Positions 54,499 through 63,254 of a stretch of 64,000 nucleotides of DNA are shown in pieces. Within the stretch, counting starts at the first letter, position 1. Each line of letters begins with the position of its first letter. The stretch is from CBDCHC01 sp965217075 (lineage in GTDB: Bacteria; Pseudomonadota; Gammaproteobacteria; PS1; Pseudothioglobaceae): assembly GCA_965217075.1 (NCBI GenBank), contig CBDCHC010000008.1, forward strand, positions 1 to 64,000. The letters are read 5' to 3'. The notes beneath the pieces are model-generated. The model had not been told where the DNA came from. It worked only from the letters and a program-made list of their open reading frames with translations, and ran no database searches. A program made the translations under genes and the position numbers.

Positions 54499-54876
54499 CT
54501 AGTTGATCCACAGGCTTTTTTGATGCTGGTGCAAAAAGCTATCTTTAGCTTGTTCTATGAGTAAATTTAATTGCTCATTATCCAAACCTTGCTCTTCAAG
54601 TGATGAAGTATCCTGTACAAGAGAAACTATATATAAGGCTTTTTCTTTGGCTCTGTTTTGTTCTAGCTCATTTATACTGAGTGTTTCATTACCAGCAAAA
54701 TCAAGCCCCAATAGATGAGTTATACTTTCTACTGTGGATATTTTTACATCTTCACCTGCTAAAAAACGAGTGATAGTTCTATTCCCAAGATTTGATAGTT
54801 TGGCAATATTATCAATCGTTAAGCCGATTTGTCTTTTTCTTTTTTGCACTCTTTTGAGTAAATCTAATCTAGTCAT
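54499..54876 (-). CDS. HTH protein paired with the Fic gene
   Basis: 125 residues from ATG 54,876 (MTRLDLLKRVQKRKRQIGLT); a TTG six codons upstream is possible. XRE-type HTH: TIDNIAKLSNLGNRTITRFL, then ISTVESITHLLGL. Position before the Fic gene suggests a regulator or antitoxin of that pair, like mobile mystery protein A, although it is shorter than that family. Confidence 0.7.
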   Translation of the reverse strand: MTRLDLLKRVQKRKRQIGLTIDNIAKLSNLGNRTITRFLAGEDVKISTVESITHLLGLDFAGNETLSINELEQNRAKEKALYIVSLVQDTSSLEEQGLDNEQLNLLIEQAKDSFLHQHQKSLWIN

Positions 54877-54943
54877 AATGATGTATTTTAACAAGTAAGT
54901 TGTTAGTATTATGTCATAAGTGGCTAAAAAATCAAATTTATTT

Positions 54944-56125
54944 TTAAGAAAACTTCAATTTATCCAAATAATCTGCATACCACTGCATCATCTCCTCTCT
55001 TTCTTCCAAGTATTCAGCACGATTATAAGCCCCACGCACTTTGTTTCGTTCTTGATGAGCTAGTTGCTTTTCAATTACTTCACCCCTAAATTTATTTTCA
55101 TTCAAAATGGTTGAAGCCATACTTCTAAAACCATGTGCCACCATACGACCGTGATATTTGCCGTTTTGCATTCGTTTAAGTGCAACATTGACTGAGGCTG
55201 AACTCATTGGCTTTTCTTGATGTATGCTACTTGAAAAAATATACTCACTTTGCCCTGTAATAGGCAATAACAATTCAAGCAACTTTTTAACCTGTTTAGG
55301 AAATGGAATTAAATGCTCTTGATTCATTTTCATTAATTCAGCAGGAATTAACCACTCAGATTTTTCAAAATCAATATAACTCCATTTTGAATTAGCAAGC
55401 TCACTGGGTCTAACAAAAACATAGGCTGATATTATTAGAGCAGCTTTAACTACAATTGTGCCGTGATATTCGTCCATATCTCTTAATAATTGGGATATTT
55501 CATCTTCATCAGTCAATGATGGCATATGCTTGGTTTTGCCATTTTTAAGCATACCCTTGTAATCCTGAGTAATATCACGAGAACAATAACCTTTAGCCAC
55601 ACCATAGCGAAAAATCATAGAACAACAAGAATTAACTCGTTTTCCTGCTTCAAGATAGCCTAAATCTTGAATAGACTCAATTAAGTTGAATAACATCGGC
55701 GCTTCAATATCTTTGAGTGGGATTTTTCCAATCATAGGAAAAAGATACATTTCCAATCTGCGTAAAATTAATGCATTAAATCTATCCCTGCTGTCTTTGT
55801 AATGTTTAGCGTGCCAATCAAGTGCGACTTCTTTAAAACTTTTTTCAGTTGCCAGTTTTATTTTTTGGGTTTGTTTGTGGCTGGATGGATTAATGCCTTT
55901 ATCCAGCATATCCATATATTCTCTTTGTTTGGCTTTTGCTTGATTCATAGAAATTTGTGGATATTTTCCTAGCGAAATCATACAACGCTTTTTAGAGAAT
56001 GAATATCTAAATCGCCATAGCTTTCCTCCTGTTGCTTTAATTAGGAGGGATAATCCAGCATCTACATTGATGGTATAATTTTTCTCTTTTGGTTTAGCGT
56101 TCTTTAATTCAATATTTGTTGCCAT
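54944..56125 (-). CDS. P4-type tyrosine integrase of the tRNA-Ser element
   Basis: 393 residues. N-terminal DUF4102-like arm-binding domain (VDAGLSLLIKATGGKLWRFR, LGKYPQISMNQAK), a SAM-like core-binding domain, and the catalytic domain with the Arg in VRPSELANSKW, HGFRSMAST (HxxR) and LAHQERNKVRGAYNRAEY (His and Tyr). No internal UGA, stop TAA. It lies 172 bases inside the right attachment site, so it most likely integrates the element. Confidence 0.92.
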   Translation of the reverse strand: MATNIELKNAKPKEKNYTINVDAGLSLLIKATGGKLWRFRYSFSKKRCMISLGKYPQISMNQAKAKQREYMDMLDKGINPSSHKQTQKIKLATEKSFKEVALDWHAKHYKDSRDRFNALILRRLEMYLFPMIGKIPLKDIEAPMLFNLIESIQDLGYLEAGKRVNSCCSMIFRYGVAKGYCSRDITQDYKGMLKNGKTKHMPSLTDEDEISQLLRDMDEYHGTIVVKAALIISAYVFVRPSELANSKWSYIDFEKSEWLIPAELMKMNQEHLIPFPKQVKKLLELLLPITGQSEYIFSSSIHQEKPMSSASVNVALKRMQNGKYHGRMVAHGFRSMASTILNENKFRGEVIEKQLAHQERNKVRGAYNRAEYLEEREEMMQWYADYLDKLKFS

Positions 56126-56149
56126 AATTGTTCCTCATTTTATCAGATG

Positions 56150-56172
56150 AAAATGTATACCAATCGTATACC
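56150..56172. promoter_or_regulatory. GTATAC-type site upstream of the integrase
   Basis: AAAATGTATACCAATCGTATACC resembles the site at 33,502-33,525 at the other end of the element. Candidate arm-type or AlpA-binding site. Confidence 0.4.
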
Positions 56173-56296
56173 ACTTTGTTTGAAATGTAGAGAAACAGAC
56201 TGAAACAACTTGAACACCTAACGCTATGATTTATAACAACAAATAGGTAAAGTTGAGACAAACTGAAACAACATAAAACACTGTTTCTTATTTCTA

Positions 56297-56312
56297 TCCC
56301 TCCACCATTATT
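56297..56312 (+). repeat. Attachment site, distal end
   Basis: TCCCTCCACCATTATT, identical to 33,430-33,445; it is only the 3' tip of the tRNA, with no tRNA body before it. Confidence 0.75.
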
Positions 56313-56508
56313 CTTATCATCTCACGCACAACACACTCTACTACCCACGCATGGCACTGTTGTCGCTGTTCGTGTCATCAAAATAACTTTGATGACATTT
56401 ATATCTCTTTGTTTTGGGGTTAATTTGGCTTATTTTGACAACTCTCATCTGCCACTACCTTTTCAAGGTGCGGTTCGATAGTTTGGTTAGTATTAAGGAG
56501 TTTTTGGT

Positions 56509-57189
56509 TTAGAAGTTTTTTGATAACCAGTCAGATACGGCTTTAGTTAATTCTTGATTATAGCCATCAAATTTATGATTGGCGTTTTTGATGGGTCTTT
56601 ATGTGTACTTATCTGATACCAAATAATTTCTATCACTGGCTGAATCAGCATCTTTACTATTGCCACCAGCCCAAATATCTAATATTTTTAGATTGATATT
56701 AGCAACATGGTTGCCACAATCAAGTGGATAAATTCCAGTATTTCTACAACCTGCAATAATCAAGCCATCCGCTAGTTTTGGATTTTCTCTAACGAATGCA
56801 CTCATCATTCTAGAGCCCATGCTATGGCCAAATAAAACGATGGTTTTTACGCCTTTTGCTTTTAAGTGATTAATGGCTTTTTGGATGCGTTTGTAAGCCT
56901 TGTCAAATTCAGAAACGTAACTCTCAAAATCATTGCTACTACTTACTGGTATTTACAGTGACAATGTATGCCAGCCTAGTCTTTTATTAACTACTTTTCT
57001 AACAAGGTTAACTACTTTCCATTGTGGGTGTTTACCTTCGTCCATGCGCTAGTATTAGAGCCTTGTTGGTATTGCCTGATAAATACACTGAATCCATATT
57101 TAATCAAACAGCTTTGCCTTGTTTGTTTTACAGCCTATTAGAATTAAGGTTGTTATTATTAGTGTGATTTTTATCCATGCTAAAAGCAT
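56509..57189 (-). pseudogene. Decayed alpha/beta hydrolase lipoprotein (DUF3530-like)
   Basis: A lipoprotein signal (ATG 57,189, TTLILIGCKTNK), then ALILAHG, WKVVNLVRKVV, the nucleophile elbow FGHSMGSRM, GLIIAGCRNTG and a closing IKNANHKFDGYNQELTKAVS can be followed, but spread over frames and broken by TAA stops and shifts (e.g. before KHPQW, after HTLSL, after SDKYT). UAA stops show real decay, unlike the UGA-only frames. The longest open part is 56,599-56,820. Confidence 0.7.
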
Positions 57190-57286
57190 TCTTTGAATTT
57201 TCTTTTAACAAATTAATATCTACCAGTTTAATTCTATTTGGCAAATCTTTTATTTCTTGTTGATGGTTATATTCTTTATTTTCCAT
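57128..57286 (-). CDS. Possible small protein
   Basis: 52 residues, MENKEYNHQQEIKDLPNRIK and an Asn-rich end, overlapping the start of the decayed hydrolase in another frame. No family; only weak support. Confidence 0.25.
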   Translation of the reverse strand: MENKEYNHQQEIKDLPNRIKLVDINLLKENSKNAFSMDKNHTNNNNLNSNRL

Positions 57287-57356
57287 AATCTAACTCCTTT
57301 TATTTTATTAAATTTTGCATTTATAAATGCTTCAAATTGATAATTTTTTTTAAATT

Positions 57357-58071
57357 CTACCTTGAAGCATAACGACCTTGTTTTTGTGGCTCTATTTTTT
57401 GGGTTATTTTTGGCGCTGCCAATGCTAAATCAGCTAACTCAAAAACTGCAAATGATGGCATTAAATTACCCGCTTGTTGCAATTCTTTAGATAGCTCTTT
57501 AATTCCCCAAAATATAGTTGGATTGACAAATTTAATATCGTCTTTATTAACAGCTTTATTACTAATTGCCCAGTCATAATACTCAAAGCGTCTTATAGTT
57601 AGATAAATCGTAAAATCCGCGTGCTATTTAAATCTTTTGAAATGTCGTCAATTTCACCTATTATTTATCTATTTTCCCAAAAAGTAGCAATTCTATTTTC
57701 ATTATTATTAATCTCACTAAACACTTGTTTAAGTGTATTTTTGGTATGAAATAAGACAAATAACATTTCTTTTTGCACAAAGCCCATATGAATAAAGTCT
57801 AAGGCAAGACCCATCAAAAACATATGAAAACCACTAAATTTAGTTTCTTTGCCAGCGCCTTGCCCTTCATCTTCGAAAAAATGTATTTGCCTTTTTCTAT
57901 ATACTCTTTTCTATCTAAGTTAAGCAACCTTTTAAAATGCAACAAAAATTTATCAGATGGATTGCCTACTGCATTCACTTTAGAGCCAAACTCTTCACAC
58001 ACCATAAAATACTTATAGCCTTCTTCTATTTGGTTTCTTTTATACTGTTGTTTAAAAACATTTTTGTTCAT
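57357..58071 (-). pseudogene. Decayed gene of unknown function
   Basis: Starts MNKNVFKQQYKRNQIEEGYK at 58,071 and can be followed as DFIHMGFVQKEMLFVLFHTK, IIGEIDDISKDLN and FEYYDWAISNKAVNKDDIKF to GRYASR, but with at least two frame changes and UAA/UAG stops. No family recognised. Together with the decayed hydrolase it marks an eroding stretch beside the element. Confidence 0.5.
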
Positions 58072-58163
58072 AATATGTGTTTTTCATTAAAGCATTTTTT
58101 AGTGAAACATTAAAAACAACAAAAATGATAAAATGCATTATATTTTTATAAAAAACTTATTTA

Positions 58164-59735
58164 ATGTCAAAAAAAATAGCCAAAAAAACTAAATCAATAG
58201 AAGAAACACTTTGGCAATCGTGTGACAAATTGAGAGGTTCGGTTGAGCCAGCAGAATACAAGCACGTTGTACTTGGACTTATTTTTTTAAAGTTTGCAAG
58301 TGATAAATTTGAAGAACTAAAAAAGGAACTGATTGTAGAGGGAAAAGAGAAATATGTGGAAATGAAAGATTTCTACACAATGAAAAATGTGTTTTTCTTA
58401 GACGAAATTTCTCGTTGGAGTTACATTATAAAAAATGCCAAACAAAACGATATTTCTCTAAAAATTGATACTGCACTTAATACCATTGAAAAAAATAATC
58501 CTGCTCTAAAAGGTGCATTGCCCGATAATTACTTTTCTCGCTTAGCACTAGATAAAACAAAACTTGCTTCACTTTTAGACACAGTCAATGACATTGATAC
58601 GCTCAAAGATGATGGGCAAGATGTTATCGGTAGGGTTTATGAATATTTTTTAGGCAAATTCGCATTAAAGGAAAGTAGCGGAAAAGGTAAAGGAGAATTC
58701 TACACACCCAAAACAATTGTAAATCTGATTGCAGAGCTAATAGAACCCTACAAAGGCATAATTTACGACCCTTGTTGTGGAACAGGTGGAATGTTTGTAC
58801 AATCCATAAAGTTTATTGAAAACCACCAAGGCACAAAAAAAGAAGTGTCCATTTACGGACAAGAGAACACACCAACAACTTACAAATTGGCCAAAATGAA
58901 TTTGGCAATTCGTGGTATTTCGGCAAATTTGGGTGACAAACACGCAGACACCTTTGCCAACGACCAATACAAAGATTTAAAAGCTGACTACATAATGGCA
59001 AACCCACCTTTTAATTTAAAAGATTGGAGAGGTGAAAATGAACTGTTGGACGACCCACGCTGGATGGGGTATGAAGTACCACCAAAAAGCAATGCCAATT
59101 ATGGTTGGATTTTGAATATGGTTTCCAAACTTTCTGAAAATGGCGTTGCAGGTTTTATCCTCGCCAATGGTGCATTATCTGGTGGCGGTGAAGAGTATAA
59201 AATCCGTAGAAAACTAATTGAGAACGACTTAGTTGAAGCTATTATTATAATTCCAAGAAATACCTTTTACACAACTGATATTAGCGTAACGCTTTGGATT
59301 CTTAACAAAAACAAAAAAGACAGAAGCGCCCATATTAACGGAAAAGATAAAAACTACCGTAACCGTGAAAAGGAAATCTTGTTTATGGATTTAAGGCGTT
59401 GGGGAAGCGAATACGAAAAGAAATATGTACAACTTACCGAACAAGACATTGAAAATGTAGCTTTGAATTACCACAACTGGCAACAAATCGATTTTGAAAC
59501 CACCTATAAAGATGTTCCTGAGTTTTGTAAATCTGCCAGTTTTGAAGATTTAAAAACAAATGACTTTTCGCTTGTTCCAAGTAAATATATTGAGTTTGTA
59601 GATAAAGATAGCGGAATTGATTTTGACAGCGAAATGAAACGTATTCAAAAAGATTTTAAAATATTGTTACAAGAAGAAAAAGACTCACAAAACCAATTGA
59701 TTAACGCTTTCAAAACTTTGGGTTACGAGCTATGA
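58164..59735 (+). CDS. hsdM: Type I restriction-modification methylase subunit
   Basis: 523 residues. N-terminal helical domain (SIEETLWQSCDKLRGSVEPA), then the N6-methylase domain with SAM motif DPCCGTGGMF (residue 202) and catalytic NPPF (residue 280). With HsdS it methylates adenine in a bipartite site. Its stop overlaps the KilA-N gene as ATGA. No hsdR is in the window. Base composition is less AT-rich than the chromosomal core. Confidence 0.95.
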   Translation: MSKKIAKKTKSIEETLWQSCDKLRGSVEPAEYKHVVLGLIFLKFASDKFEELKKELIVEGKEKYVEMKDFYTMKNVFFLDEISRWSYIIKNAKQNDISLKIDTALNTIEKNNPALKGALPDNYFSRLALDKTKLASLLDTVNDIDTLKDDGQDVIGRVYEYFLGKFALKESSGKGKGEFYTPKTIVNLIAELIEPYKGIIYDPCCGTGGMFVQSIKFIENHQGTKKEVSIYGQENTPTTYKLAKMNLAIRGISANLGDKHADTFANDQYKDLKADYIMANPPFNLKDWRGENELLDDPRWMGYEVPPKSNANYGWILNMVSKLSENGVAGFILANGALSGGGEEYKIRRKLIENDLVEAIIIIPRNTFYTTDISVTLWILNKNKKDRSAHINGKDKNYRNREKEILFMDLRRWGSEYEKKYVQLTEQDIENVALNYHNWQQIDFETTYKDVPEFCKSASFEDLKTNDFSLVPSKYIEFVDKDSGIDFDSEMKRIQKDFKILLQEEKDSQNQLINAFKTLGYEL

Positions 59736-60559
59736 ACAAGAAATACAACAAAATAACAGTTTTAGAAAATAGCATCACGATTACGCCAGATGATTTTATC
59801 TCACTGACTGATATGCTTAAATCAAAAGATGGAGATTTTTTTATTTCTGACTGGTTGAGAAATAGAAACACCGTTGAATATCTGGGGATTTGGGAAAGAA
59901 TACACAATCCGGATTTTAATTATGGCGAATATGCCACAATTAGAAATCAAGCAGGACTAAATAGTTACAAAATAAGTGTTAAAGAGTGGGTTAAGAAAAC
60001 AAATGCTATTGGTTTAAAAGCTACGGCTGGCAGATATGGTGGAACTTATGCCCACAAAGACATAGCCTTCGAGTTTGGTATGTGGATAAGTGCTGAGTTT
60101 AAAATTTATTTGGTTAAAGAATTTCAAAGACTCAAAGATGAGGAAACAAAACACCTTGATTGGAGCATTAAAAGAAGTTTAACCAAAATCAATTACCGTA
60201 TCCATACTGATGCTATTAAAGAAAATCTTATTCCAAAAAACTTAAGTAAAACACAAATATTATTTGTTTATGCGAATGAGGCGGATATTTTAAATATGGC
60301 TCTCTTTGGAAAAACAGCCAAGCAATGGAGAGACGAAAACCCCAAAGAAAAAGGAAATATTAGAGATTATGCTAATGTTTCTCAATTGGTATGTTTGGCA
60401 AATTTAGAAAACCTGAATGCCGTTTTTATTAACGAAGGCTACGAGCAAAGCGATAGGCTCATAAAGTTGAATCAAATTGCCATTAGCCAGATGAAAATAT
60501 TGCTTAGCGATAAATCTGTAAAAATGTTAAACCCTAAAAACAAGAACGCTGATGAGTAG
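59732..60559 (+). CDS. KilA-N domain protein in the type I locus
   Basis: 275 residues. N-terminal KilA-N DNA-binding domain (FISLTDMLKSKDGDFFISDW, then GGTYAHKDIAFEFGMWIS and YLVKEFQRLK), followed by a helical region. Such genes are often inserted between hsdM and hsdS and may regulate the system. It overlaps hsdM by four bases and hsdS by eight. Confidence 0.85.
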   Translation: MNKKYNKITVLENSITITPDDFISLTDMLKSKDGDFFISDWLRNRNTVEYLGIWERIHNPDFNYGEYATIRNQAGLNSYKISVKEWVKKTNAIGLKATAGRYGGTYAHKDIAFEFGMWISAEFKIYLVKEFQRLKDEETKHLDWSIKRSLTKINYRIHTDAIKENLIPKNLSKTQILFVYANEADILNMALFGKTAKQWRDENPKEKGNIRDYANVSQLVCLANLENLNAVFINEGYEQSDRLIKLNQIAISQMKILLSDKSVKMLNPKNKNADE

Positions 60560-61676
60560 CTATAAAAGATTGGGCGATTACATACAATTGGTGGATAAAC
60601 GAAACAAAGATTTAGCGGTTACAAATCTCTTGGGAATTAATATTTTTAAAAATTATATGCCCTCTGTTGCCAATCAGACAGGGCTTGATTTATCAAAATA
60701 CAAAGTAGTTTCAAATGGACAATTTGCAACTAACTTAATGCATGTCAATAGAGATGAAGTATTGCCTGTTGCATTATATACTGATGAAAAACCTGCTCTG
60801 GTTTCACCTGCTTACAAAACATTTGAGGTTATTGACGAAACAGAATTGTTACCTGAGTTTTTGATGATGGAGCTTCAAAGACCTGAATTTGACAGAAAAG
60901 CTTGGACATATTGTGATTCAAGTGTTAGAGGCGGTTTAGAATGGGATAGACTTTGTGATATGCAAATTCCTGATATTGACATTGACGAACAAAGAAAATA
61001 TGTAGCACTTTACAAAGGCTTGCTCAACAACCAAAAAGTATATGAAAATAGTTTGGAAGATTTGCAGTTGATTTGTGACACTTACCTTGAAGATTTAATA
61101 AAAACCGAAGAACCGAAATTGTTGGGTGATTATATTGAGCAATTAAATGAGAGAAATACAGATTTAGAAATTAATTATTTGCAAGGCATTTCAACTTCAA
61201 AAATTTTAATTAACTCAAAGGCAAACACTACAGGTGTAAGTTTTCATAATTACAAGATTGTTCACAATGGTCAGTTTGTATATGTGGCTGATACATCACG
61301 AAGAGGCGACAAAATTGCTTTGGCGATGAATAGTGCAGATGATTGTATTGTTTCAGCAATCTATACTGTTTTTGAAGTAAGCAATACTCAAGAATTACTA
61401 CCTGAATATTTATACTTGTTTTTTCAAAGAACAGAGTTTGACCGTTATGCTCGTTTCAACTCTTGGGGAAGTGCGAGAGAAACCTTTGATTGGGCTGAAA
61501 TGTGTAATGTGCAATTACCAATTCCTGATATTAAAATACAAGAAGCGATTGTAACCATTTATCATACTTTGGAAACTCGTAAACGGATAAATGAGCAGTT
61601 AAAAAATAGTATTAAACCCCTTTGCCCTGTTTTAATTCGTGGGGTTGTGGAGAATAACAAGGAGAAAGCAGTATGA
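60552..61676 (+). CDS. hsdS: Type I restriction-modification specificity subunit
   Basis: 374 residues with two target-recognition domains in tandem, each beginning KRLGDYIQLVDKRN or LLGDYIEQLNERN and ending in a helical spacer (residues about 150-180 and 335-360). Parallel internal features are VVSNGQFATNLMHV and IVHNGQFVYVADT. It sets the DNA sequence recognised by HsdM. ATGA overlap with the next gene. Confidence 0.92.
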   Translation: MSSYKRLGDYIQLVDKRNKDLAVTNLLGINIFKNYMPSVANQTGLDLSKYKVVSNGQFATNLMHVNRDEVLPVALYTDEKPALVSPAYKTFEVIDETELLPEFLMMELQRPEFDRKAWTYCDSSVRGGLEWDRLCDMQIPDIDIDEQRKYVALYKGLLNNQKVYENSLEDLQLICDTYLEDLIKTEEPKLLGDYIEQLNERNTDLEINYLQGISTSKILINSKANTTGVSFHNYKIVHNGQFVYVADTSRRGDKIALAMNSADDCIVSAIYTVFEVSNTQELLPEYLYLFFQRTEFDRYARFNSWGSARETFDWAEMCNVQLPIPDIKIQEAIVTIYHTLETRKRINEQLKNSIKPLCPVLIRGVVENNKEKAV

Positions 61677-62800
61677 CTAAACTTAAGCATGATGCATCTG
61701 CCTCAATAAAAGGTACAATCTATCAGTTTTATGTGGCATTGGAAAAATGCTTTGGCTTGCTAGAGGGGGATAGCATATACATAGAAAAATATGGCGATGT
61801 TACTTCTAATAACGAGCAAATAGAGGTTAAACACTACAAAAACACCTTAACAGACTTGAATTTAAACATTTGGAAAACGCTTAAAAATTGGCTAGATGAG
61901 GACTTTAATGCAGGCAATTACAAGAGTTTAATTTTATTAACGACACAAAAATTTAGTACAAATTCTTCTTTTATTGGCTGGAATGGTAAAACCAAAGAAG
62001 AAAAGAAAGCTGTATTAGGTAATGTTTTTAATAATTTTAATAAGCAAAATAAAACCTCGGAATCGACCAAAAAAATACTAGAGCTTGTATTAAACAAAGA
62101 TAAAGAAGACAAATTGTTAGAAATCTTGGGAAAGTTTAATATTGAATGTTCAGCCCCAATAGATGAAAAATATTATTCAAATCTAAGGCAACAATACTGC
62201 AAACATATACCAGAAGACAATCAAGATAATTATATAAGTGCACTAATGGGCTATCTTATCTCTCCAGAAGTCAGTAATAATAAAGTTGCGTGGGAAATTA
62301 CCTACGCTGATTTTAGTCAAAAAACTAGAACCTTAACGGAAACACATGGACAAAATGCGACTATTTTCCCTAATGGTGCCAATCCTTTGGAAGAAGAAAG
62401 TAATCATTGTTCAAATTATCCATTTGTTAGAAAAATTGAGGATATAGAATATCAAGAGGTTATCTCTGAGGCAATATCGGATTTTATCCGCACAAGAAGT
62501 GTTATAAACAATGAATTAAAACAATATCAATTTAACAAAATAGACTATGAAAACTATGAAAATAATATTCATAAAAAATATATTGCAAATTATAGAGAAT
62601 CATTAAGAAATACAAATATTCAAGACACGATTAAAGATTCTAAAAATTTTTATGACAAAGTTACTGGACAAGAATCTCCAATATTTAGAAACTTTAACGA
62701 CACTCCTATTTATTTCAAAAATGGCCTTTTGCACGAAATGGCAAATGATGAAAAAAATATTGATAAAGTAGTGTGGAAATTAAAGGCAGAAGATGAGTAA
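61673..62800 (+). CDS. Nuclease-type effector of a three-component ABC (ABC-3C) system
   Basis: 375 residues. The start ASASIKGTIYQFYVALEKCF and the following YGDVTSNNEQIEVKHYKN (about residues 40-57) fit a DUF4297/Cap4-like PD-(D/E)xK nuclease: GD, then ExK. The middle and C-terminal parts are helical and unassigned, and may bind the ATPase. It overlaps hsdS by four bases and the middle component by eight. Assignment rests on the three-gene context as well as the motif. Confidence 0.75.
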   Translation: MTKLKHDASASIKGTIYQFYVALEKCFGLLEGDSIYIEKYGDVTSNNEQIEVKHYKNTLTDLNLNIWKTLKNWLDEDFNAGNYKSLILLTTQKFSTNSSFIGWNGKTKEEKKAVLGNVFNNFNKQNKTSESTKKILELVLNKDKEDKLLEILGKFNIECSAPIDEKYYSNLRQQYCKHIPEDNQDNYISALMGYLISPEVSNNKVAWEITYADFSQKTRTLTETHGQNATIFPNGANPLEEESNHCSNYPFVRKIEDIEYQEVISEAISDFIRTRSVINNELKQYQFNKIDYENYENNIHKKYIANYRESLRNTNIQDTIKDSKNFYDKVTGQESPIFRNFNDTPIYFKNGLLHEMANDEKNIDKVVWKLKAEDE

Positions 62801-63254
62801 ATATATAGACAGCACTTATAAAATACATAATAATGTTTTTATATTCACCCCTTTGATTGTGAATTTTTATACATCCCTTGAGGTTACTGAAAAAAATATA
62901 TTATTGGCTTATTTGGTATTGCCTATGGTGCTATATAAAGATAGTTGTAATACTTTGAAATCAGTAAATGTAAATAGTTCAATTCACACCTACAGAAATA
63001 AAAAAGATAACTTATTTGGGTTGCCAGAAAGAGTGCAAGATTATAAAGAAATAACTAACAATTGTTTGCAATACGCGTTTGATCAAAAATGGCTGAAAGT
63101 CACTGATAATTTGTCAGTAGAGATACTGGAAGAGCAAAGCAATATGGCTGATAATTTAGTCTTAAATTTTAAAGCCTCTTCTAATTTACATAAAGTATTT
63201 AGAGGTATGGATGTAGTTACAATTTATAAATTACTTGGAATAAAAAACTTATGA
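62793..63254 (+). CDS. ABC-3C system middle component
   Basis: 153 residues, small and helical, with VFIFTPLIVNFYTSLEVTEKN and LLAYLVLPMVLY near the start, as in the middle components that bridge effector and ATPase. It starts inside the effector gene and its TGA overlaps the ATPase start. The name follows the gene order and the LPMVL pattern. Confidence 0.75.
   Translation: MSKYIDSTYKIHNNVFIFTPLIVNFYTSLEVTEKNILLAYLVLPMVLYKDSCNTLKSVNVNSSIHTYRNKKDNLFGLPERVQDYKEITNNCLQYAFDQKWLKVTDNLSVEILEEQSNMADNLVLNFKASSNLHKVFRGMDVVTIYKLLGIKNL

Larger units (their letters stand above)
33430..56312. mobile_element. Integrated element of about 22.9 kb at tRNA-Ser
   Basis: The two ends are a 16-base identical repeat of the tRNA-Ser 3' end. 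An AlpA-type regulator lies just inside the left end and a P4-type tyrosine integrase just inside the right end. Between them are MobC, a relaxase, a VirD4-type coupling protein, restriction/defence-like genes and toxin-antitoxin-like pairs. No mating-pore genes are seen, so it is probably mobilisable rather than self-transmissible. Inside it are blocks that use UGA as glycine, so it is a mosaic. Confidence 0.75.
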
